Of a DNA stretch of 9,530 nucleotides, positions 1-5,954 are shown piece by piece. The notes under the pieces are model-generated. The model was not told where the DNA came from. It did not search any database and saw only the letters and a program-made list of their open reading frames with translations. Source of the DNA: an uncultured Lachnospiraceae bacterium. GTDB lineage: Bacteria > Bacillota > Clostridia > Lachnospirales > Lachnospiraceae. Position 1 is the first letter of the stretch; each line of letters opens with the position of its first letter. The translations under genes and the position numbers were made by a program. Where the stretch lies: positions 1 to 9,530 of the forward strand of contig CAJUQZ010000112.1 of NCBI GenBank assembly GCA_910588755.1, in the 5' to 3' direction.

Positions 1-32
1 TAGCGGCATCTTTCCTCTGCACGGGGCTGTGC

Positions 33-68
33 ATAAATAAACGCTGCCACCCGATTGTGACAGCGTTT
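33..68 (-). terminator. Intrinsic terminator of guaB
   Basis: An 8-bp stem, AAACGCTG at 39-46 and CAGCGTTT at 61-68, encloses a 14-nt loop. Read on the minus strand the stem is followed by TTTATTTAT, an adequate U-rich tail. It begins about 25 nt beyond the guaB stop codon, the expected place for its terminator. The A/T composition on both sides could let it work on the other strand as well. Confidence 0.75.
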
Positions 69-92
69 TATCTGGAACTGCTTTTCCCAGAA

Positions 93-1547
93 CTACTCTT
101 CGACACTGTAGTTCGGTGCCTCTTTTGTGATATGAATGTCATGTGGATGACTCTCCCTGAGCGCCGCGGCGGATATCTTGACGAATCTGCCATTGTTTTT
201 CAGCTCCTCGATTGTCTGTGTGCCGCAATAGCCCATGCCGGACCTAAGACCGCCCATCAGCTGGAACACAGTATCCTCCACATTTCCCTTGTAAGCCACC
301 CGTCCCTCAACGCCCTCGGGAACAAGCTTCTTGGCATCTGACTGGAAATAACGGTCCTTGCTCCCGTTCTCCATAGCTGCTATAGAGCCCATGCCTCTGT
401 ATACCTTATATTTTCTTCCCTGGAATAGCTCAAACGTTCCCGGACTCTCCTCACAGCCTGCAAAGATGCTGCCCATCATGCAGACATTCCCGCCGGCTGC
501 AATCGCCTTGGTCATATCGCCGGAATACTTGATGCCGCCGTCTGCAATGATTGGAATACCATACTCCTTTGCCACCGCGTAGGAATCCATAATCGCCGTG
601 ATCTGCGGCACACCGATTCCTGCAACTATACGTGTCGTACAGATAGAGCCCGGACCGATTCCCACCTTGACCGCATCGGCACCTGCCTCGATCAGTGCCC
701 TTGTCCCATCGCCTGTCGCGACATTTCCCGCAATCACCTGCACATCGGGATACGCCTCCTTGATCATTTTAAGGCAGCGCAATACATTCTCAGAGTGCCC
801 ATGTGCACTGTCAAGCACGATGACATCCACCTTTGCCGCCACAAGCGCCTCCACGCGCTCAAGCACATTGGCGGTGATGCCCACACCTGCACCGCACAGA
901 AGCCTTCCCTGCTCATCCTTTGCCGCTAACGGATACTTGATTGTCTTCTCGATATCCTTGATTGTGATAAGCCCTTTCAGATTATAATTGTCATCTACAA
1001 TAGGAAGCTTCTCCTTCCTCGCGTCCGCCAAAACCCGCTTGGCCTCCTCGAGTGTGATCCCCTCCTTGGCTGTAATCAGCCCTTCCGAGGTCATGGACTC
1101 CTTTATTTTTTTGCTGTAATCTGTCTCGAATTTTAAATCACGGTTTGTGATGATACCGACAAGCTTCCGGCCCTCTGTGATTGGCACACCCGAAATCCGG
1201 AACTTTGCCATCAAGGCATCTGCATCACCAAGCGTGTGCTCCGGAGTCAGTGAAAAGGGATCTGTGATAACGCCGTTCTCGGAACGTTTCACCTTGTCTA
1301 CCTCTTCCGCCTGTGCCTCAATAGACATATTTTTGTGAATAATCCCTATGCCGCCCTGTCTTGCCATCGCTATTGCCATCCTGTGCTCTGTGACCGTGTC
1401 CATCCCCGCACTCATCATAGGAATATTCAGCTTGATTTTTTTTGTCAGCCATGTAGTCAGGTCAACCTGATTGGGAATTACCTGTGAATAGCTTGGTACT
1501 AACAGTACATCATCAAACGTAATGCCTTCGCCGATTATCTGGCCCAT
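93..1547 (-). CDS. guaB: Inosine-5'-monophosphate dehydrogenase
   Basis: GuaB catalyses NAD-dependent oxidation of IMP to XMP, the committed cytoplasmic step of guanine nucleotide synthesis. The 484-residue product matches the usual bacterial length. The N-terminus has the family stretch GITFDDVLLVP (8-18). Two CBS domains occupy about 95-205 (ITNRDLKF near 133-140, ITIKDIEK near 194-201). The barrel carries LDSAHGHS (245-252), the substrate loop GPGSICTT (298-305) with catalytic Cys303, IADGGIKYSGD (334-344), and the flap EGRVAYKG (414-421) with the Arg416/Tyr419 pair. The ATG at 1547 is chosen because AGGAGG lies 7 nt upstream. The frame stays open to a TTG at 1595, but that extension would translate the leader terminator hairpin. 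The gene has its own consensus promoter and a leader with an attenuator-like terminator. It ends at an intrinsic terminator, so it is probably monocistronic. Identification is essentially certain. Confidence 0.98.
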   Translation of the reverse strand: MGQIIGEGITFDDVLLVPSYSQVIPNQVDLTTWLTKKIKLNIPMMSAGMDTVTEHRMAIAMARQGGIGIIHKNMSIEAQAEEVDKVKRSENGVITDPFSLTPEHTLGDADALMAKFRISGVPITEGRKLVGIITNRDLKFETDYSKKIKESMTSEGLITAKEGITLEEAKRVLADARKEKLPIVDDNYNLKGLITIKDIEKTIKYPLAAKDEQGRLLCGAGVGITANVLERVEALVAAKVDVIVLDSAHGHSENVLRCLKMIKEAYPDVQVIAGNVATGDGTRALIEAGADAVKVGIGPGSICTTRIVAGIGVPQITAIMDSYAVAKEYGIPIIADGGIKYSGDMTKAIAAGGNVCMMGSIFAGCEESPGTFELFQGRKYKVYRGMGSIAAMENGSKDRYFQSDAKKLVPEGVEGRVAYKGNVEDTVFQLMGGLRSGMGYCGTQTIEELKNNGRFVKISAAALRESHPHDIHITKEAPNYSVEE

Positions 1548-1554
1548 TTCTCTT

Positions 1555-1560
1555 CCTCCT
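1555..1560 (-). promoter_or_regulatory. guaB ribosome binding site
   Basis: A perfect AGGAGG on the minus strand lies 7 nt before the ATG at 1547. It fixes the start over the longer TTG-initiated frame. The site begins only 2 nt after the U7 run of the leader terminator, so a transcript ended there would lack both the site and the gene. Confidence 0.9.
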
Positions 1561-1562
1561 GT

Positions 1563-1589
1563 AAAAAAACCAGGCGCCAGCGCGCCCGG
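1563..1589 (-). terminator. Leader terminator / attenuator candidate of guaB
   Basis: On the minus strand an 8-bp GC-rich stem, CCGGGCGC (1589-1582) with GCGCCTGG (1577-1570, one G-U pair), closes a 4-nt GCTG loop. It is followed directly by seven T residues (1569-1563). This is a textbook intrinsic terminator. It lies downstream of the guaB promoter and immediately upstream of the guaB ribosome site, so it must be read through for the gene to be expressed. It could also stop read-through from the membrane-protein gene upstream. Attenuation is inferred from position; no known riboswitch class is recognised in the leader. Confidence 0.75.
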
Positions 1590-1592
1590 CTG

Positions 1593-1611
1593 CAAAAAGC
1601 TATGCTTTTTG
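1593..1611 (-). other. Second leader hairpin of guaB
   Basis: A perfect 8-bp inverted repeat, CAAAAAGC (1611-1604 on the minus strand) and GCTTTTTG (1600-1593) with a 3-nt loop, sits directly before the terminator hairpin. It could be a pause hairpin or half of a switching structure. It has no T-run of its own, so I do not call it a terminator. Confidence 0.55.
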
Positions 1612-1652
1612 TCAAAGTTGTTTACGCTGTTGCTCTACAAAATATTTTCACA

Positions 1653-1681
1653 ATTATACTAAAGCATACGTAACTTGTCAA
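1653..1681 (-). promoter_or_regulatory. Consensus sigma-A promoter of guaB
   Basis: On the minus strand TTGACA (1681-1676) and TATAAT (1658-1653) are both exact consensus hexamers separated by 17 bp. Transcription should begin near 1646, giving a leader of about 100 nt before the guaB ATG. The -35 box starts 4 nt past the stop codon of the upstream gene. Such a strong promoter followed by a full terminator fits expression controlled after initiation. Confidence 0.9.
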
Positions 1682-1685
1682 GTAT

Positions 1686-2186
1686 TTACTCTGTAAAAAC
1701 TTTTCTGGGTGCAATTCCCTTAATTGTCTTTGCAAAATCCTCTGTGAGGTTCATCAAAATCTTCCGGTTTCCCTCATAAAAAACCCAGTAGAGCTTCTGG
1801 TCGGGAAGGTCATGTCCGGCGCTTAGGTCTGTGACCTTCGTCTGACGGTTTCTGTAGGAGTCAAGCTGGTAGGACTTTTCAGGCGCCATGATCTCAACCT
1901 TTTCCACGCTGATTGTCATGACCTTCTTTCTCCTCGTCTTTGCCATAATCTTGTCCACAGAGATCTCCTTATCCAGATACAGGTACTCATACTCTATATC
2001 TGTCCACTGAAATACAAAGTAGTCAAGCACACCAAGTGCGATCACAATAATAAAAAATATCATATTTCCTGTCAGAAGTGTCAACAGACCAAGAAAAACT
2101 GTCGGGACAACACTGACAAATCTGGTGATGATCTCCTTTGCTCCCTTGTCCTTTTTCACCAATAGTTCCTTGTAGCTTTCGTTCAT
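1686..2186 (-). CDS. Small two-TM membrane protein of unknown function (DUF6106-like)
   Basis: The 166-residue product has no function I can assign. A polar N-terminus (1-20) is followed by two closely spaced hydrophobic segments (about 22-40 and 42-60) with a short GN turn. The rest, about 105 residues, is soluble and rich in beta-type sequence: EYEYLYLDKEISVDKI (66-80), a basic patch TRRKKV (84-89), and KLYWVFYEGNRKILMNL near 131-147. This layout of a TM hairpin followed by a small cytoplasmic domain recalls bacterial PH/YcxB-like proteins. It resembles the Clostridia family named DUF6106, but from memory only. GGAAGG 9 nt upstream supports the ATG. The stop lies only 4 nt before the guaB -35 box and no terminator lies between the two genes, so its transcript may run into the guaB leader and end at the hairpin there. 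Confidence 0.85.
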   Translation of the reverse strand: MNESYKELLVKKDKGAKEIITRFVSVVPTVFLGLLTLLTGNMIFFIIVIALGVLDYFVFQWTDIEYEYLYLDKEISVDKIMAKTRRKKVMTISVEKVEIMAPEKSYQLDSYRNRQTKVTDLSAGHDLPDQKLYWVFYEGNRKILMNLTEDFAKTIKGIAPRKVFTE

Positions 2187-2244
2187 AATGCGATACCTTC
2201 CTTAATTCTTATTGAGCGTCTCATTCAACAGCTTCTTAATATGA

Positions 2245-2273
2245 ATGATATCTTATATAATAGAACAATTCAA
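2245..2273 (-). promoter_or_regulatory. Probable promoter of the two-TM protein gene
   Basis: On the minus strand TTGAAT (2273-2268) and TATCAT (2250-2245) are separated by 17 bp, matching consensus at 4/6 and 5/6. The start would be near 2238, leaving about 50 nt of leader. The region is AT-rich and other -10-like words (TATATA) lie nearby, so the exact boxes are uncertain. Confidence 0.45.
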
Positions 2274-2313
2274 TGCAATATGCAAGGTTTAGAAAAAATT
2301 AATAGTATGTTGA

Positions 2314-2343
2314 TTGACAGGCTGTGTTATTTCCATATATGAT
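2314..2343 (+). promoter_or_regulatory. Promoter of the anchored extracytoplasmic protein gene
   Basis: TTGACA (2314-2319, exact consensus) and TATGAT (2338-2343, 5/6) are separated by 18 bp. The start would be near 2350, about 48 nt before the ATG. It lies back to back with the minus-strand promoter at 2245-2273; together they account for the 211-nt divergent gap. Confidence 0.7.
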
Positions 2344-2397
2344 ATGTTGTGATTATTCTTATATTTTACGGTTTAATCCGCTTATGGAGGTACTATA

Positions 2398-3123
2398 ATG
2401 GAAGTTTACAACAAGAACCGCGACCAGAACAATTCAATGCATGATGAGATACGGGAGCAGAACGCCAAACTGAAGAACGCGCCGTTAAAGGACAAAATTG
2501 CTTATTTCAATGAATATTACCTAAAGACCACCATTCTCGCCGCATTTGGAATCGGCCTTGCCGGCTATCTCATATACTCCATACTGACAGCACCCTCCGA
2601 TACTGCCTTTGCGGCATTTTTCTACAATGACACAGGCGACTCCTCCAACACAGAGCTAATCGACGGTTTTGTCGAATATATGGGAATTGACACCAAAAAG
2701 CATGACGCCTACATCGACGCGACCATGAATTACACCGCAGATGCAACCGACTATGACTCCTTTATGGGACTTGAGAAGGCGATGGCCGTCCTCTCAACCG
2801 GGGAACTTGATGTCATCGTGGGCGATGATACTGCCATTGACTACTTCGCAAAAAGCGAATGTCTGTGTGATATCACCGCCCTTCTCCCCGACGATCTGTC
2901 TGCACAGTTTGAGGACAAGCTCTACTATGCTGCGGTTGGAGAGGACTCCATGATGGTTCCTGTTGGTGTCTATGTATCAGACGCACCAAAGCTAAACCAG
3001 TATTATTACTATGTTGACCGAAATCCCATCTACGGGTTTGTCATAAACTCCAACAGTGTTGACAACGCCATCGCGTTTTTGAGATATATCTATATGGAGA
3101 ATGGAAATCGAGTAGAGGAATGA
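2398..3123 (+). CDS. Membrane-anchored extracytoplasmic protein, solute-binding-protein-like, function unknown
   Basis: The 241-residue protein has a polar N-terminus (1-43), one TM segment (about 45-63, ILAAFGIGLAGYLIYSIL) and an acidic outside domain. The TM lies too far from the N-terminus for a standard signal peptide and there is no lipobox, so it looks like a signal anchor. In the outer domain, EKAMAVLSTGELDVIVGDD (126-144) followed by AIDYFAKSECLCDITALLPDDL (146-167) has the cadence of extracellular solute-binding proteins, where a segment like GEIDVIVGD precedes a Leu/Asp-rich part. The whole is much shorter than a real binding protein, and no transporter genes are adjacent. GGAGG 7 nt upstream fixes the start, and a promoter lies 55-84 nt upstream. 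The gene ends before a nested inverted repeat and a terminator. The binding-protein resemblance is a weak inference. Confidence 0.85.
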   Translation: MEVYNKNRDQNNSMHDEIREQNAKLKNAPLKDKIAYFNEYYLKTTILAAFGIGLAGYLIYSILTAPSDTAFAAFFYNDTGDSSNTELIDGFVEYMGIDTKKHDAYIDATMNYTADATDYDSFMGLEKAMAVLSTGELDVIVGDDTAIDYFAKSECLCDITALLPDDLSAQFEDKLYYAAVGEDSMMVPVGVYVSDAPKLNQYYYYVDRNPIYGFVINSNSVDNAIAFLRYIYMENGNRVEE

Positions 3124-3145
3124 CCTTCTCCACTACTCGCCGCGC

Positions 3146-3190
3146 CGGGCACCCGTCAGCGCATGCTGACATATTACATCTGGGTGCCCG
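3146..3190. repeat. Nested inverted repeat in convergent intergenic region
   Basis: An outer 9-bp perfect stem, CGGGCACCC (3146-3154) with GGGTGCCCG (3182-3190), encloses a second perfect hairpin, GTCAGC (3155-3160) and GCTGAC (3165-3170) with a GCAT loop. An unpaired segment (3171-3181) follows. No T-run follows on either strand, and a separate terminator lies 16 nt further on, so this is not needed for termination. It could be a small structured RNA, an RNA 3'-end stabiliser or a repeat-family copy. Its function is unknown. Confidence 0.7.
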
Positions 3191-3205
3191 TGTGCATAAA
3201 AATTC

Positions 3206-3236
3206 AAAAATGTGCGCCCAAAGCGCACATTTTTTT
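3206..3236. terminator. Bidirectional terminator between convergent genes
   Basis: TGTGCGC (3211-3217) and GCGCACA (3223-3229) form a 7-bp stem around a CCAAA loop. It is extended by A5 on the left (3206-3210) pairing with the T-run on the right (3230-3236). Seven Ts follow on the plus strand and five on the minus strand, so it should serve both genes. The right edge includes part of the TAA stop codon of the minus-strand kinase gene (3235-3237). Confidence 0.88.
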
Positions 3237-4146
3237 ATAACCATATCAATTTCTTCCACTGTTCAATCTGTGCTTCTGTCATAAATCCGTTGGAGGTTCC
3301 CACAAAGCCAATCTTGTAGGACGCAAACAGCAGGGCGTTCTTGATGGCCTCCTTGGCGTTCTTCGTCTTGACATAATAGTGCACAAATGCGGAAAACAGC
3401 GCATTACCTGCACCGATCGTGTTGACAATCTCCGCTGTCTTGACCGGCTTGTACTCAATCACACTGTTGTCCTCCTTTGTGTAGAGAATCACACCCTTGT
3501 CACCAATACCCATAATAATAATCTCGGGATCATATTTTTCCTTACACTCCCTGATACAGTCATAGTGGTCACTCTCTAGATCATCGTCGCTGATATACAA
3601 GATATCTGCCGCTTTCAGGAAGTCCTCCTTGTTTGCAATTTTTTCAGCGCGCATGCTGCGCACATTGATTGCAATGGGCTTATTATATTTCTTCGCAAGC
3701 CCTATGATCGGCCGGCAGAAATTACAGTTAGACATCAGCACCATATCCTTGTCTTGTATCTGTCGCTCGAGCAGCTCAAAATCATACTCAACATGGCGGA
3801 TATCCTTGACATCTTCAAAGGTCTGCTTCTTGCCCTTACAGTACAAAATCACCGAAGTCGGCATACCGTCGAGCATCGGCAGCACATAGTCTGTCCTAAG
3901 ATCCACATCATTCGTCTTGAGATACGCCTCAATCTGCCGCCTGGACATGTTGCGTGCAACCATACTCATGAAGTCCACCTCGTCGCCAAGCCACTTGAGC
4001 GCCATCGCTTCATTGAAGCCTGCACCGCCAATCTCAGTGTCAACCAGATCCGGCGTGCTCTCAAACTGCTTATACGGAACGGGTAACGCTTCAACTTTCA
4101 CGATCGTTTCCATCTGGACAAAACCAGCTACCATAATTTTACTCAT
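3235..4146 (-). CDS. PfkB-family carbohydrate kinase with Asn in place of the catalytic Asp
   Basis: The 303-residue protein is a full-length PfkB/ribokinase-fold sugar kinase, a cytoplasmic family that phosphorylates sugars or nucleosides with ATP. The N-terminal signature region is present as EIGGAGFNEAMALKWLG (38-54), with INVRS (160-164) and GIGDKGVILYTKE (213-225) following. The C-terminal signature usually reads DTxGAGD, its last Asp being the catalytic base. Here it is NTIGAGN (242-248), with Asn at both Asp positions; the second is codon AAT at 3403-3405. The rest of the signature (ALFSAF, 249-254) is intact, so this is not decay. The protein may be a very slow kinase, a sugar-sensing pseudokinase, or a subfamily with another base. 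The substrate is not inferable. GGAGGG 6 nt upstream fixes the ATG. The gene stands alone, without transporter or catabolic neighbours. Confidence 0.93.
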   Translation of the reverse strand: MSKIMVAGFVQMETIVKVEALPVPYKQFESTPDLVDTEIGGAGFNEAMALKWLGDEVDFMSMVARNMSRRQIEAYLKTNDVDLRTDYVLPMLDGMPTSVILYCKGKKQTFEDVKDIRHVEYDFELLERQIQDKDMVLMSNCNFCRPIIGLAKKYNKPIAINVRSMRAEKIANKEDFLKAADILYISDDDLESDHYDCIRECKEKYDPEIIIMGIGDKGVILYTKEDNSVIEYKPVKTAEIVNTIGAGNALFSAFVHYYVKTKNAKEAIKNALLFASYKIGFVGTSNGFMTEAQIEQWKKLIWL

Positions 4147-4300
4147 ATCTATCCCTCCGTTTCCTCATCAAAGCAATAATCTAATAAATGTATTAAATTC
4201 AATAATTTCAATATCAAAAGCGATCTGCAAATTATTCTTCTATGCTTTGTATTCATCTTAACATATTTTGAGATAATTATATATAATTTTATGAAAATTT

Positions 4301-4330
4301 TTGAAAATATTTCGCAGAATATGGTAGAAT
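4301..4330 (+). promoter_or_regulatory. Promoter of the DUF6062-like gene
   Basis: TTGAAA (4301-4306) and TAGAAT (4325-4330) are separated by 18 bp, and the -10 is preceded by TGG, an extended -10 element. The start would be near 4337, leaving a leader of about 45 nt with AAGGAG 10 nt before the ATG. The rest of the 235-nt divergent gap is very AT-rich; I see no convincing promoter for the opposite-facing kinase gene in it. Confidence 0.65.
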
Positions 4331-4381
4331 GTCCTTGTACACACAAAATGCCCACGCATATCAAAAAGGAGAACACCAACC

Positions 4382-5143
4382 ATGAAAGAACAGCTTTATA
4401 CCATTCCATTAAACGACGCCTTTGCCGCGGACGACGAATGTCCATTCTGCTTCATTGAGCAGAAACTAGAGCAGGACCTGCTTGACTTCACACTTGGCTC
4501 TGGCTCCTCCTACATGGAGAGCGATATCCGCGATCTCACCGACCGGGAAGGTTTCTGCCGCTATCACTTCCTTAAAATGTTTCAGTATGGCAACACACTT
4601 GGAAATGGGTGGATCCTCAAAACCCACTTCGAGAAAATCAACCGTGAGTTCGCAAACGAGGTCAAAAAATTCAAGCCCACAAAGCTCTCCTTTGTGGACC
4701 GCCTGAAACGCGCAAGGGAAGTCAACAATACCATGACGGCCTGGACCCTGGAAAAGCAGCGCTCGTGTTATATCTGCCGCCAATACGAGGATACCTACGC
4801 GCGGTATCTGGACACGTTTTTCTATATGTATAAGAAGGACGCTGACTTTGTAAGGAAGCTGGAGAACAGCAAAGGCTTCTGCCTTGTCCACTTTGGCGAT
4901 CTGTGCCAGAGCGCCGTGGAAAAACTGAACCAAAAACAATGCGAGGAATTCTTTGCCACCGTCTTTCCCCTCATGGAGAAAAACCTGCAGCGCGTCGGGG
5001 AGGACGTCAGCTGGCTAGTCGAAAAATTCGACTACCGCAATGCAGATGCCGACTGGAAAAACGCAAAGGATGCCCCCCAGCGCGCCATGCAGAAGCTAAA
5101 GGGCGGCTATCCCGCGGCCCCTGTCTACCAGCAGAAAAAATAA
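4382..5143 (+). CDS. Protein with duplicated CxxC...CxxH modules (DUF6062-like), function unknown
   Basis: The 253-residue, probably cytoplasmic protein contains the same four-ligand pattern twice. Module 1 has CPFC (Cys20, Cys23) and CRYH (Cys59, His62). Module 2 has CYIC (Cys129, Cys132) and CLVH (Cys167, His170). In both, the CxxC lies about 36 residues before the CxxH and the latter is preceded by GF, which suggests an internal duplication of a zinc- or iron-sulfur-binding unit. Between them lies a basic helical linker (about 85-115). There is no TM segment or signal peptide. It resembles the Firmicutes family DUF6062, recalled rather than searched. AAGGAG 10 nt upstream supports the ATG, and its own promoter is visible. 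It converges on the TetR gene with 11 nt between stop codons and no terminator, so the two mRNAs may overlap at their 3' ends. Confidence 0.88.
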   Translation: MKEQLYTIPLNDAFAADDECPFCFIEQKLEQDLLDFTLGSGSSYMESDIRDLTDREGFCRYHFLKMFQYGNTLGNGWILKTHFEKINREFANEVKKFKPTKLSFVDRLKRAREVNNTMTAWTLEKQRSCYICRQYEDTYARYLDTFFYMYKKDADFVRKLENSKGFCLVHFGDLCQSAVEKLNQKQCEEFFATVFPLMEKNLQRVGEDVSWLVEKFDYRNADADWKNAKDAPQRAMQKLKGGYPAAPVYQQKK

Positions 5144-5154
5144 TCACAACCGTC

Positions 5155-5760
5155 TCAGCAGAGATTCAAGGTCATATCCCTGACAAGCTCTATATAGGCC
5201 TTGATCTCTCTGAAGATCGCCTCTGAATCCGCCGATTCCCGTGTCTTTTCCCGTATGATACTGCTAATGCAGTAATCGACCATCTGCTTGATCCGCTCCC
5301 GCCTCACCTTATCAGAAACATTCCCGATCTCGGCCGCCCTGTGGAGTTCATCCATACGCTCCTCGTAAATCCGCCTCGACTCAGCTGTCTTTTTGACTGG
5401 CTCCTCCATCGTCTCATGTGCGGCCTCCTCCAGGAAGATGGTAAGATACGGATAGCTTTTTCCGACCGTCGTCTTTGTCATGGCAATCTGCTTTACCAGT
5501 TCAAAATAGTCCTTCTCATCCTCGTCCACAATGGTGGACAGCTCCAGAAGCATGTATTTGACGCAGTAATCATACACAAACACATAGATGCCCTCCTTGG
5601 ACCCAAAATAATGAAACCAGAGTCCCTTGCTGACACCGACAGCCTTAACCATGTCATCCGTGCTGGCGTGCCTGTACCCGTTCTTGGCAAACACCTCGAT
5701 CGCACCGTTTATCATGCGGTCCTGTTTCTCTCTTGCAAGGTCAAAAAATTTTTCGTTCAT
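5155..5760 (-). CDS. TetR/AcrR-family transcriptional regulator
   Basis: The 201-residue product is a typical-length TetR repressor. The DNA-binding domain is clear: INGAIEVFAKNGYRHASTDDMVKAVGVSKGLWFHYFGSKEGIY (about 17-59), with the recognition helix near 44-51 and the family's YFGSKEGIY ending. The remaining helical domain (60-201) would bind an effector and dimerise; it gives no clue to the ligand. I chose the ATG at 5760 because AGGAGG lies 5 nt upstream; the frame stays open further but lacks such a site. It is divergent from the Asp-rich membrane protein gene, the usual layout for a TetR repressor and a regulated neighbour. An imperfect palindrome covers its likely -10 box, consistent with autoregulation. 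Its target genes are otherwise unknown. Confidence 0.93.
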   Translation of the reverse strand: MNEKFFDLAREKQDRMINGAIEVFAKNGYRHASTDDMVKAVGVSKGLWFHYFGSKEGIYVFVYDYCVKYMLLELSTIVDEDEKDYFELVKQIAMTKTTVGKSYPYLTIFLEEAAHETMEEPVKKTAESRRIYEERMDELHRAAEIGNVSDKVRRERIKQMVDYCISSIIREKTRESADSEAIFREIKAYIELVRDMTLNLC

Positions 5761-5763
5761 CTG

Positions 5764-5770
5764 TACCTCC
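5764..5770 (-). promoter_or_regulatory. TetR-gene ribosome binding site
   Basis: AGGAGGT on the minus strand, 4 nt before the ATG at 5760 (5 nt from the AGGAGG core). It selects this start over an upstream in-frame codon at 5796. Confidence 0.85.
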
Positions 5771-5800
5771 TTGTGTGAACACTCCCCCGATGACACACAT

Positions 5801-5823
5801 CTATTATACTAATATTAACATAG
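5801..5823. promoter_or_regulatory. Candidate TetR operator over the tetR -10 box
   Basis: An imperfect 23-bp palindrome centred on 5812 runs from CTAT (5801-5804) to ATAG (5820-5823), with 8 of 11 positions symmetric. It contains TATAAT on the minus strand (5808-5803), the likely -10 of the regulator gene, although no good -35 lies upstream. A second, shorter inverted repeat, TGTGTG (5772-5777) and CACACA (5794-5799), lies between it and the start codon. The sequence is AT-rich, so chance symmetry is possible. Confidence 0.4.
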
Positions 5824-5869
5824 TTTTAGACTTCCGACTACACATTTTCATCAAATTTTACATAATCTC

Positions 5870-5898
5870 TTTTCATTTCCATAAAATAGTATTAAAAT
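5870..5898 (+). promoter_or_regulatory. Probable promoter of the Asp-rich membrane protein gene
   Basis: TTTTCA (5870-5875, 4/6) and TAAAAT (5893-5898, 5/6) are separated by 17 bp. The start would be near 5905, about 50 nt before the ATG. It lies about 50 bp from the candidate TetR operator, so direct repression by occlusion would need another site or cooperative binding. Confidence 0.5.
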
Positions 5899-5954
5899 AG
5901 ATTTGTGTACAAATTAAAAACATTAAAAACTGCAACAGGAAAGGAGAACCACAA

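Noticed and set aside
18..33. Small inverted repeat TGCAC/GTGCA at the left edge.
   Set aside because: Only 5 bp with no T-run; the neighbouring 8-bp stem with a T-rich tail explains termination.
1548..1595. In-frame extension of guaB to a TTG at 1595 (16 extra residues).
   Set aside because: The extension translates the leader terminator, lacks homology to the IMPDH N-terminus, and a perfect AGGAGG precedes the ATG at 1547.
1590..1646. Purine, PRPP or ppGpp riboswitch in the guaB leader.
   Set aside because: The leader before the terminator is about 55-60 nt, too short, and lacks the conserved cores I know for these classes.
4149..4445. Minus-strand frame of 98 codons just upstream of the PfkB gene.
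   Set aside because: It runs through the AT-rich divergent promoter region and the start of the opposite gene; its hydrophobic look comes from A/T-rich DNA.
4466..4939. Open frame of 157 codons on the minus strand inside the DUF6062-like gene.
   Set aside because: A shadow of a real gene that has a promoter, a ribosome site and paired Cys/His motifs on the other strand.
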